The notes under the pieces were generated by a model. It did not search any database and had not been told where the DNA came from. It saw nothing but the letters and a program-made list of their open reading frames with translations. Below are positions 48,130 through 55,370 of a stretch of 64,000 nucleotides of DNA, piece by piece. The stretch is from Acidimicrobiia bacterium (GTDB taxonomy: Bacteria > Actinomycetota > Acidimicrobiia > IMCC26256 > PALSA-610), in the NCBI GenBank assembly GCA_036271555.1, contig DATBAK010000037.1:1-64000 (forward strand). The letters run 5' to 3'. The stretch's first letter is position 1. Each line of letters begins with the position of its first letter. Both the position numbers and the translations under genes were made by a program.

Positions 48130-48948
48130 TCAGCTCGGCGGGCGCAGATGGGTCTCGGTGACGAGCCCAACGGCCTGCGTGTGGAGCTGTTGCGCTCGCG
48201 ACACCATGATCCCGTGGTCGGCGCGCAGCCGGGCCATGCCCGCGTTGTGACCGGTGTAGGAGACCGGCTGGCGGATCATCCAGAGGATGCCCTCGGCGGC
48301 GACTTCCGATGGCTCCCAGTCGGGATGGTCGCCGGGCAGGTTCGCGACGAAGCCCTCGGACGCGACGGGGACGTCGATGCGGAACGTGTTCACGTTGATG
48401 TTGTCGGCGCGCAGCTGCACCGCGAGGTCGACGGTCAGATGCTCGAGCGCGCTCTTCGCCATCCCGTACGCCATCAGCCCCGGGAAGTAGTTGAGCGCCG
48501 CGACCGACGACACGTTCACGATGCAGCCCGACTTGCGCGCGCGCATCGACGGGAGCGCGGCCTGGATCGCGATCAACGGCGCGCGCAGGTCGACGGCGAA
48601 GACGAGGTCGAAGCGCTTCATCGGCAGGTCGACGTCGCCGGGGAACGTGATCGCGGCGTTGTTCACGAGGATGTCGACGGGGCCGAGCTGTTCCGTCGCG
48701 GTTGCGACCATCTGCTCGACCTCGTCGTCCTTCGCGAGGTTCGTCGGCACGGCGATCGCGGTGCCGCCCGCGGCGCGGATGCGACCGACGGTCTCGTCGA
48801 TCGTGCCCGGCGTCGGCATCGGCGTGGCGTCCGTCGCGCGCGCCGCGCACGCGACCGCGCAACCTTCGGACGCGAGCGCGACCGCGGTCGCGGCACCGAC
48901 GCCGCGGCTCGCACCGGTGACGATCGCGACCTTTCCCTGCAGCTCCAT
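48130..48948 (-). CDS. SDR family oxidoreductase
   Basis: 272 aa. Cofactor motif TGASRGVGAATA, NNAAITF, catalytic Ser-Tyr-Lys in VSSVAALNYFP and YGMAKSA. ATG 48948 (MELQGKVAIVTG). Close to general 3-oxoacyl-ACP/CoA reductase-type SDRs; substrate unknown. It may share a transcript with the downstream APH-like gene. Confidence 0.92.
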   Translation of the reverse strand: MELQGKVAIVTGASRGVGAATAVALASEGCAVACAARATDATPMPTPGTIDETVGRIRAAGGTAIAVPTNLAKDDEVEQMVATATEQLGPVDILVNNAAITFPGDVDLPMKRFDLVFAVDLRAPLIAIQAALPSMRARKSGCIVNVSSVAALNYFPGLMAYGMAKSALEHLTVDLAVQLRADNINVNTFRIDVPVASEGFVANLPGDHPDWEPSEVAAEGILWMIRQPVSYTGHNAGMARLRADHGIMVSRAQQLHTQAVGLVTETHLRPPS

Positions 48949-48959
48949 GGCGCAGGACC

Positions 48960-49865
48960 CTACGCGGGCGCGCCGAGGCTCGGCAGTTCCTGCTCGAGCG
49001 TGAGGTTCGGCGCGTAGAGGTCGCCGAGCGCCTCGACGCGCGCGAGCGCGTCGGCCGCCTCGAACGTGAGCGACGGGCCGTCGCCGGAGTCGTGCACCGC
49101 TTCGATCTCGGACCACGCCACCGGTGTCGACACCCACGGCCGCGGCCGGATGCGCAACGAGTAGGGCGCGACCGTGGTCTTGGCGCGGTCGTTCTGACTC
49201 CAGTCGACGAAGACGCGGCCGCGCCGGTGCTCCTTCGCCATCACCGTCGTCACCCGCTTCGCGTCGCGCGATTCGAGCAGTTGTCCGAGCGCGAGCGAGA
49301 ACGACTTCGTCGCGTCGTCGGTGACGCCGGGCGTGTTGAGCGGCACCGACAGGTGCAGGCCCTTCGACCCCGACGTCTTCACGACCGCCTCGAGCCCGAG
49401 CTGCGCGAGCAACGCCCGCAGGTCGAGCGCCACGCGCGCGCAGTCGACGATCGTCGCGGGCGCTCCGGGGTCGAGGTCGATGACCATCGCGGTCGGTCGC
49501 GTGAGGTCGTCGACGGTCGCCTGGTAGCAGTGGAGCTCGAGCGCGGCGAGGTTCGCGACCCAGACGAGCGCCGCGAGCGAGTCGACCAGACAGCCCTCGA
49601 ATCCGACGTGATGGTCGTATCTACCGATCGTCGCCGTTTTCACCCATTTCGGACGATGGCTCGGCGCGCGCTTCTCGAAGAACACCTCGCCGCCCGGGCC
49701 GTCGGGTGCCCGCACGAGGGTCGGTACCCGGCCCCGCAGATGAGGGAGCAGGACCGGTGCGATGCGGCGGTAGTAGTCGAGGACGTCGGCCTTCCGGAAG
49801 CCGGTCTCGGGGTACAGGACCTTGTCGAGATTCGACAGGGCGAGCCGGTGCCCGCCGATCTCCAC
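48960..49865 (-). CDS. ligD: LigD-type NHEJ polymerase/primase (stand-alone)
   Basis: 301 aa archaeo-eukaryotic primase fold that fills and extends ends during non-homologous end joining. It shows LALSNLDKVLYPETGF, RAPDGPGGEVFFEKR, the catalytic VIDLDPG, the KTSGSKGLHL loop and WSQNDRAKTTVAPYSLR. Only the polymerase domain is present; no nuclease or ATP-ligase domain is in the window. GTG 49865 is the shortest reasonable start; GTG 49889 lies within the repeat next to it. Divergent from ku. Confidence 0.92.
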   Translation of the reverse strand: MEIGGHRLALSNLDKVLYPETGFRKADVLDYYRRIAPVLLPHLRGRVPTLVRAPDGPGGEVFFEKRAPSHRPKWVKTATIGRYDHHVGFEGCLVDSLAALVWVANLAALELHCYQATVDDLTRPTAMVIDLDPGAPATIVDCARVALDLRALLAQLGLEAVVKTSGSKGLHLSVPLNTPGVTDDATKSFSLALGQLLESRDAKRVTTVMAKEHRRGRVFVDWSQNDRAKTTVAPYSLRIRPRPWVSTPVAWSEIEAVHDSGDGPSLTFEAADALARVEALGDLYAPNLTLEQELPSLGAPA

Positions 49866-49880
49866 CTGGACTGTGCTTTC

Positions 49881-49917
49881 TGGTCGCACTCGCTTCGCTC
49901 GTCGCTCCTGACGCCTC
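49881..49917 (+). repeat. Dispersed intergenic repeat, short form (copy C)
   Basis: TGGTCGCACTCGCTTCGCTC, then GTCGCTCCTGACGCCTC. Differs from the copy at 10.2 kb by only a few bases. It lies in the ligD-ku divergent gap and touches the 5' end of the longer possible ligD frame. Confidence 0.75.
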
Positions 49918-49944
49918 AGTCCCCGGGTCGGGCGGGCCGCACCC

Positions 49945-49994
49945 GACCCGCCCGTTCTGGCGGGCCGCACCGCGACCCGCCCGTTCTGGCGGGC
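49945..49994 (+). repeat. Tandem hairpin pair between ligD and ku
   Basis: GACCCGCCCGTTCTGGCGGGC occurs twice with a 29-nt period (49945-49965 and 49974-49994). Each copy folds as CCCGCC-CGTTCT-GGCGGG. No open frame of note; possible regulatory or terminator structure. Confidence 0.65.
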
Positions 49995-50031
49995 TCGCGA
50001 TGACTCTGACCTGCGAGAACGGTCGAACCCG

Positions 50032-50037
50032 TAGAAT
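50032..50037 (+). promoter_or_regulatory. Candidate -10 element of ku
   Basis: TAGAAT, one of the few AT-rich hexamers in this gap, sits 32 nt before the ku GTG. No convincing -35 hexamer at 16-18 nt. CGGAGG at 50055-50060 is the Shine-Dalgarno site. Confidence 0.35.
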
Positions 50038-50069
50038 GACACGGTTCAGCGAGCAACGGAGGTGTCGGC

Positions 50070-51026
50070 GTGCCGAATGCGATCTGGAGCGGCTCGGTCG
50101 GATTCGGGCTCGTGCAGGTGCCCGTCCGGCTGATGACCGCGACCCGCAACCGTGACGTCTCGTTCAACCAGCTCGAGGAAGGCACCGGCGCGCGCATCCG
50201 CTACCGGAAGGTCTCGGATGCGACCGGTGAAGAGGTCACGGCCGACCGCATCGTCAAGGGCTACGAGATCTCGAAGGGGCACTACGTCGTCATCGAGGCC
50301 GACGAGCTCGCGTCGCTCGCGCCCAAGGCCAGCCACACGATCGACATCGAGGAGTTCGTCGACCTCGCCGAGATCGACCCCGTCTTCTTCGAGCAGCCGT
50401 ACTACCTCGTGCCCGACGAGAAGGGGAAGAAGGCGTACCGCCTCCTCGTCGAGGCGATGAGCGAGTTGCAGAAGGTCGCGATCGGTCGCATCGTGATCCG
50501 AGCCAAGGAGCGCCTGGTCGCGATCCGCCCACTCGACGGGCTGCTGTGCGTCGAGACGATGCGCTACTCCGACGAGGTCGTCGACCGCGACGGCCTCGCC
50601 CCCGACGACGTCGAGGTCGGCGACAAAGAGATCCAGATGGCGCGCCAGCTCATCGAGTCGCTCGCGGTCGATCAGTTCGACGCCGAGAAGTTCAAGGACG
50701 AGTACCGCGAGCAGGTCCTCGACCTCGTGGAGCGCAAGGCCGCGGGCGAGGAGATCGTCGCGACCACGCCGACCGAGGCGCCCGCGAAGGTGCTCGACCT
50801 CGTGGCTGCGCTCGAGGCGAGCCTCGAGAAGGCCGCCGGCGCGCGCGGCCGCCACCCGAGCACCGGTGGTATCGGCGCGGCCGATTCGGCCGACGGCGCG
50901 GACGCGAAGGCGGCCAAGCCCGCGAAAGCGGTGAAGGCCGTGAAGGCGTCGAAGGCCACGAAGAAGGCGCCGGCGACCAAGGCCCCCGCGAAGAAGGCGC
51001 CGGCGCGCGCCCGCAAGAGCGCCTGA
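50070..51026 (+). CDS. ku: Ku DNA end-binding protein with Lys-rich tail
   Basis: 318 aa. The Ku core runs from AIWSGSVGFGLVQVPVRL to about residue 260 and includes LDGLLCVETMRYSDEVV. The last 36 or so residues are Lys/Ala/Pro repeats (KKAPATKAPAKKAPARARKSA, shown in two parts: KKAPATKAPAK, KAPARARKSA), as in mycobacterial and streptomycete Ku, where the tail aids DNA binding. Ku dimers bind double-strand break ends and recruit LigD. GTG start with GGAGG. A divergent LigD polymerase gene completes the NHEJ pair. Confidence 0.95.
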   Translation: MPNAIWSGSVGFGLVQVPVRLMTATRNRDVSFNQLEEGTGARIRYRKVSDATGEEVTADRIVKGYEISKGHYVVIEADELASLAPKASHTIDIEEFVDLAEIDPVFFEQPYYLVPDEKGKKAYRLLVEAMSELQKVAIGRIVIRAKERLVAIRPLDGLLCVETMRYSDEVVDRDGLAPDDVEVGDKEIQMARQLIESLAVDQFDAEKFKDEYREQVLDLVERKAAGEEIVATTPTEAPAKVLDLVAALEASLEKAAGARGRHPSTGGIGAADSADGADAKAAKPAKAVKAVKASKATKKAPATKAPAKKAPARARKSA

Positions 51027-51123
51027 ACGGTTCCGCGGAGCCGTCGCCCGGCTTCCACCGCCGCGACGTTGCGACCGTGAGTGCCGTGGAGAGATAACGG
51101 ATGTCGCATTGTGGAGGGCACGC

Positions 51124-51312
51124 TCATGACGCGCGCCGGGCCGGGCGCTCGACGCGGCGCAGGCCGCGGCGATCGGCAAGGGCGAGCACCCGGGCGCCCG
51201 GCCCGGCGTGGTCGTCGGCCAGATGGCCGCATCCGGCACAGACCGGCTCGTCGTGCTCGATCGGCGCTCGGTAGCTCGGACAGGGCTCGAAGCCGCCGGC
51301 GAGATGAGTCAT
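51124..51312 (-). CDS. Small Cys-rich (zinc-finger-like) protein
   Basis: 62 aa from ATG 51312, with a strong AGGAGG 5 nt before it. It carries PCPSY and VCAGCGHLADDH, a C-x-x-C plus nearby His and Cys that could hold zinc, and an Arg-rich C-terminus that could touch nucleic acid. Convergent with ku (98-nt gap). No known family recognised. Confidence 0.6.
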   Translation of the reverse strand: MTHLAGGFEPCPSYRAPIEHDEPVCAGCGHLADDHAGPGARVLALADRRGLRRVERPARRAS

Positions 51313-51383
51313 CGGAACCTCCTGGGCTGGGTCGGCGCAGTGAACCAGGAGGGTGCGACAGTGAAGCGACGAGCGGCCGCCGA

Positions 51384-52439
51384 TCAAACCGCGACCTGGA
51401 CGCTCTTGCCGTCCTTCCACTCGCGCAGCACCAGGTAGGGGCCCTTGAGCGCGGCGTGCTCGTACACGCCGAAGCCCATGATCGTGCCCGCGTGACCGCT
51501 GGTCGCCGGGAGCAGCTTCACGCGCCGCAGTCCCTCGGCGATGCCCTCACGCGTGAGGTGATCGCACCGCGCGATCGCCTCGCCGACGAGCCGGCCCATG
51601 TCGTACGCGCCGCAGCCGACGGGGCTCAACGCGGCGCGCGGCGAGCGCTCGCGGAGCGCGTCGCGCAACGGGTTGTCGTCGGCGATCGTGTCGATGTACT
51701 CCCAACCGCGGTAGCCGTCACGCCAGTCGGGGCGCGCGTAGCCGAACATCAGCGCCGAGTTCGAGAGCACCGGCACGTCCCACTCGAGCTCCGCGAGCGC
51801 GAGTGCCACCGCGCGCGACGACACACCGAGACCGAAGTACACGAGCGCGCTCGGCGCGCCCTCGCGGAGACGGGCGACGACGTCGACGAGCTGCTCGGTG
51901 AGCGGTGAGATCGTCGCCGAGCCGGTGACGTCGAGACCGAGCCGGCCGCGCGCGGCCTCGAACGCCTCCGCGTAGCGACGACCGACGGGGGACTGATCGC
52001 TGATCACCGCGCAGCTGCGCAGCCCGCGGTCGACGAGTCGCTGCGCGAGCATCGGTGGCTCTTCCTCGAGCGAGCCGATCTGGTAGTGGAACATGAGCTC
52101 GCTGCGCGTGCGCTCGCCGCCGGTGTAGTTGATGGCGGGCAGGCCCGCGGCGTCGCAGAGCGGAGCGACGATCAGCGCGTTATCGGAGATCGACGGACCC
52201 ACCATCACGAGCGCGCCCGATTGCTCGATCTCGGCGAAGCCCTGCTTCATCTCGTGCTCGCTGCCCGACGGCAGGCCGCGCACGTGGCTGCTCACGAAGT
52301 CGACCGCGCGGTCGAGCCGACCGGTCGCGGCGACATCGTCGAGTCCGAGGCGCAGCGCCGCTTCGAACCCGGCGCCCCCGTCGCCTTGGGGGAAGTCGTA
52401 GAGCAGTCCGATGAGGATGGGAGTCGGCGCGTGATCCAT
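51384..52439 (-). CDS. Type I solute-binding protein (LivJ-like) without signal peptide
   Basis: 351 aa periplasmic-binding fold. ILIGLLYDFPQGDGGAGFEA, LVMVGPSISDNALIVAPL and AYDMGRLVGEAIARCD are typical of branched-chain amino acid/amide-binding proteins. ATG 52439 gives MDHAPTPILIG with no signal peptide, and no hydrophobic leader is found upstream in frame. It may be a cytoplasmic ligand sensor or an enzyme-associated binding protein. It lies 1.2 kb from a complete Liv-type transporter operon. Confidence 0.87.
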   Translation of the reverse strand: MDHAPTPILIGLLYDFPQGDGGAGFEAALRLGLDDVAATGRLDRAVDFVSSHVRGLPSGSEHEMKQGFAEIEQSGALVMVGPSISDNALIVAPLCDAAGLPAINYTGGERTRSELMFHYQIGSLEEEPPMLAQRLVDRGLRSCAVISDQSPVGRRYAEAFEAARGRLGLDVTGSATISPLTEQLVDVVARLREGAPSALVYFGLGVSSRAVALALAELEWDVPVLSNSALMFGYARPDWRDGYRGWEYIDTIADDNPLRDALRERSPRAALSPVGCGAYDMGRLVGEAIARCDHLTREGIAEGLRRVKLLPATSGHAGTIMGFGVYEHAALKGPYLVLREWKDGKSVQVAV

Positions 52440-52548
52440 GGCCGAAAAGTAGCGTGCCGCCCGTGAAGAACGAGGCGCAGACCGCAGGCGCGGACATCCG
52501 CACACGCAGACGGCGCCGTCCGGCTCGAGGGCCGGAGGTCGGAGCCGC

Positions 52549-52968
52549 ATGAATGCGGACGCGATGCGCGCGCTGGTGCGCCGGCACATCGGCGAGGGCT
52601 TCAATCGCGGCGACTGGACCGTGTGCGAGACCACGCTCGCCGACGACTACACCGCGTTCTACGGCGCCGACGGTGAGGCGAACGTCGGACGCGAGCACTA
52701 TGTCCGCGTCTGCCGCTTCCTGCGCAAGTCGTTCCCCGACGTCGCGATCACGATCGAGGACCTCGTCGTCGAGCGCTCGACGATCGTGATGCGCTACATC
52801 GAGCGGGGCACGCTCACGGGTCGACCGTTCCTCGACATCGAGCCCGCGGGTCAGCAGTACGCGAAGCCGGGCACGACGCTCTACCAGGTGGAACGGGGAC
52901 GGCTGGCGCGCTCGTGGGGAGTCGAGGACACGCTCGGCTGGTTCCGTCAGCTGGGCAAGTACGAATGA
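52549..52968 (+). CDS. SnoaL-like/ester cyclase family protein
   Basis: 139 aa cone-shaped alpha+beta (NTF2-like) protein. It starts ALVRRHIGEGFNRGDW, then DVAITIEDLVVERSTIVMRY and a PGTTLYQVERGRLARSWGVED end. Such proteins bind small hydrophobic ligands or isomerise them. ATGA overlap (52965-52968) with the acyltransferase gene implies coupling. Confidence 0.85.
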   Translation: MNADAMRALVRRHIGEGFNRGDWTVCETTLADDYTAFYGADGEANVGREHYVRVCRFLRKSFPDVAITIEDLVVERSTIVMRYIERGTLTGRPFLDIEPAGQQYAKPGTTLYQVERGRLARSWGVEDTLGWFRQLGKYE

Positions 52969-53597
52969 GCAACCACGATCGGTTCGGCGCGTGGCGTGCC
53001 GCCGTGGTGCAGCGCGCGTGGCACGGCGCCGTGCGGTACGGCGCGATCGGTCCGCAGCAACGCGCGGCGCGAGAGTTCCAACGGTTCGGCGCCGGCAGCA
53101 TGATCAGCTTCCCGCCGACCGTGATCTTCGGTGAGGGTCGCATCGCGATCGGCGAGGGTACGTCGATCGGACCGCTCGCCTCGCTGAGCGCGGGCATGCC
53201 CGTGCACGCGGGTCGGCGCGGCGATCCGATCATCACGATCGGCGACCGCTGCACGCTCGGCAAGGGCATCGGCATCGTCGGCCACGAGCGCATCGAGCTC
53301 GGTGACGACATCTGGACCGGGCACTTCGTCTACATCACCGATCAGAACCACGGTTACGAGGACGTGGCGCAGCCGATCGGCACGCAGATGTGGAACGACG
53401 CGCCGGTCGTGATCGGCTCGGGCTCGTGGCTCGGCCACGGCTGCGTGATCCTGCCGGGCGTGACGATCGGCGAGCACGTCGCGGTCGCCGCGGGTGCGGT
53501 CGTGACGAGCGCCGTGCCTGCGTTCAGCGTCGTCGCGGGCGTGCCCGCGCGCGTCATCCGCCGCTACGTCGACGGCGAATGGGTGCGCGCGGACTGA
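52965..53597 (+). CDS. Hexapeptide-repeat acyltransferase (WbbJ/LbH type)
   Basis: 210 aa left-handed beta-helix. It shows YITDQNHGYEDVAQPIG (catalytic His region), WLGHGCVILPGVTIGEHVAV and SVVAGVPARVIRRYV, as in maltose/serine O-acetyltransferase and sugar acetyltransferase families. It transfers an acetyl or acyl group to a sugar-like acceptor. Coupled to the SnoaL-like gene; no other surface-polysaccharide genes nearby. Convergent with the transporter operon (36-nt gap). Confidence 0.88.
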   Translation: MSNHDRFGAWRAAVVQRAWHGAVRYGAIGPQQRAAREFQRFGAGSMISFPPTVIFGEGRIAIGEGTSIGPLASLSAGMPVHAGRRGDPIITIGDRCTLGKGIGIVGHERIELGDDIWTGHFVYITDQNHGYEDVAQPIGTQMWNDAPVVIGSGSWLGHGCVILPGVTIGEHVAVAAGAVVTSAVPAFSVVAGVPARVIRRYVDGEWVRAD

Positions 53598-53633
53598 CGC
53601 GCGGCGCCGCGACGCGACCCGCGACGCCGCCGG

Positions 53634-55346
53634 TTACTTGCTCGGCTTCGGATAGGTCGGTGGCTGCATCTCCGCGGGCACGGTCGTGAAGTTCGTGATC
53701 GTGTCGGCCGAATCGAAGAACTTGATCGGATCCGTCGGCAGGTGGCCGGGGAGGAAGCGGCGGCCGCTGTCGATGTAGCGGTAGGCGCCGGTGCCGGTGG
53801 TGCCGGTCTCGTCGGCGACGCCCTTGGCCGTCGGGTCGTACCAAATGAGGTTGAGGTTGTCGAGGCCGCCGAAGTCGGTGCCGCCCGGCCACAGGCCATG
53901 GTTCCCGTAGGAGAAGATCGCGCGCAGGCCGTTGGCGGATTCGGGCGCGACCGGCTGGTCCTCGAGGCCCGCGCTGAAGTTCGCGACGGTGAGGTGCGGG
54001 CCCGCGAGCTGGAGCCCCGTGAACATCACGTCGACGTCGCCCTCGACGATCCCGGTCGTGTTGAGGTCCGGCGGCGGCGTCCCGAAGTACCACTCGTGCA
54101 GCTGGTAGTCGTCGTGCTGCGTCTCGGGGAACTGCGCGCCGACGATGCCGATGCCGAACGCGTGCTTCCACTGCGTCTGGTCGTATCCCCGCGCGAACAC
54201 GTCGGTGTCGGCGTACACGGTGCCCGAGATGATCCACTCGGGGAAGTAGTGCTGCTTCGTGGCCTCGGCCGTGAAGTACTTGGGCAGCAGCGGGTCACCG
54301 CTGAAGATCACGCTCGTCGCACCCGAGCTCTTCAGCTTCGTGATGATCGTGCGCGCGTCGTCCTGCGCGGTCGTGAGGTTCAGGAAGTACGACACGTGCG
54401 TCGTGAGCGGCGTGCCCTGCGCCTTCATGCTGTTGGAGAACGAGTCCCAGATCGGCTTGAACTGCCCGTCGGGCGTGTCGTAGCTGAGCAGCGCGAACTT
54501 GCGCGTCGTGTGCTGGAAGCTCGAGTCGCCCGCGTAGACCGCGTCCTTGCCGGCGAGTTGCTTCTTGATGAGCTCGAGCGTGTCGTCGGCGGGCTGGTCG
54601 GCGGTCGGTCCCGCCCCGAACAGTCCGGGGTGCTGCTCGTAGAACGAGTGCGGCTGCGCGATGAGGCAGTTGCCGATGCACATGACGCCGCGGTTCGTGA
54701 GCTCGTCGGCGAAGGCGTTGGTCTGCGTCGGACCGTTCAGCACCGCGAACGCGTGCAGCTCGGTCGCGGCCTTGATCGCGTCGGCGCGCGCCGCGGTCGC
54801 GTCGGTCGCGGTGCCGGTGCCGTGGAGCAGCTCGAGGTTGATCTTGCGGCCGTAGAGCTCGTGCGTCGCCGCGAAGATCTTGATGTAGTCGCGTACGCCC
54901 TGCACCTGTTGATCGGGACTGTCGTACGCGCCGACGGAGCGCGTGAGCGCGTCGGTCTGCGGGTCGGGCTTCGCCACGTAGAAGACGATGTTGATCGACG
55001 TCGACGAGACGCCGGGCGCGGTCGCGCCGCCGTTGGCGCCGTGGAACGCGGGCACACACGGCGCGGCCTGGAGGATCGGGATCGCGACCTTCCCCGTCTT
55101 CGGATCGCACGTCGACTGCCACGTGTAGCTCGATGTGGTGCTCGCGTCCTTCGCGGCCGCGTACGTGATCGGCAACTCCGACTTCGAGCCGCCGCGGTTG
55201 GACGACTTCGTGTTGTCGTCCGACTTGTTGCTCTTGCGGCCGCCGAGGAAGACCGCGACGAGCACGATCACCACCGCGATCGCGAGGAACGGCGCGTAGC
55301 GCTTCAGCGCGTTCGAGCGGCGGACGGGAGGTGGCGGTGCCTGCAT
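53634..55346 (-). CDS. Membrane-anchored type I solute-binding protein of Liv-type transporter
   Basis: 570 aa. One N-terminal membrane helix (APFLAIAVVIVLVAVFLGG, residues about 18-36) with no lipobox Cys anchors a large extracytoplasmic binding domain. SINIVFYVAKPDPQTDALT, LNGPTQTNAFADELTNRGVMC and IFSGDPLLPKYF fit the LivJ/type I fold. At 570 aa it is larger than usual (about 400). GGGAG precedes ATG 55346. It is the last gene of the TetR-LivHM-MFS/LivF/LivG operon and should deliver substrate to that permease. Confidence 0.9.
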   Translation of the reverse strand: MQAPPPPVRRSNALKRYAPFLAIAVVIVLVAVFLGGRKSNKSDDNTKSSNRGGSKSELPITYAAAKDASTTSSYTWQSTCDPKTGKVAIPILQAAPCVPAFHGANGGATAPGVSSTSINIVFYVAKPDPQTDALTRSVGAYDSPDQQVQGVRDYIKIFAATHELYGRKINLELLHGTGTATDATAARADAIKAATELHAFAVLNGPTQTNAFADELTNRGVMCIGNCLIAQPHSFYEQHPGLFGAGPTADQPADDTLELIKKQLAGKDAVYAGDSSFQHTTRKFALLSYDTPDGQFKPIWDSFSNSMKAQGTPLTTHVSYFLNLTTAQDDARTIITKLKSSGATSVIFSGDPLLPKYFTAEATKQHYFPEWIISGTVYADTDVFARGYDQTQWKHAFGIGIVGAQFPETQHDDYQLHEWYFGTPPPDLNTTGIVEGDVDVMFTGLQLAGPHLTVANFSAGLEDQPVAPESANGLRAIFSYGNHGLWPGGTDFGGLDNLNLIWYDPTAKGVADETGTTGTGAYRYIDSGRRFLPGHLPTDPIKFFDSADTITNFTTVPAEMQPPTYPKPSK

Positions 55347-55370
55347 GTGGATCTCCCTGCTCGGTTCGAA

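Noticed and set aside
49879-50069. LexA box controlling the NHEJ genes
   Set aside because: GAACGGTCGAAC in the gap is not a CGAAC-N4-GTTCG palindrome, so SOS control is not supported here.
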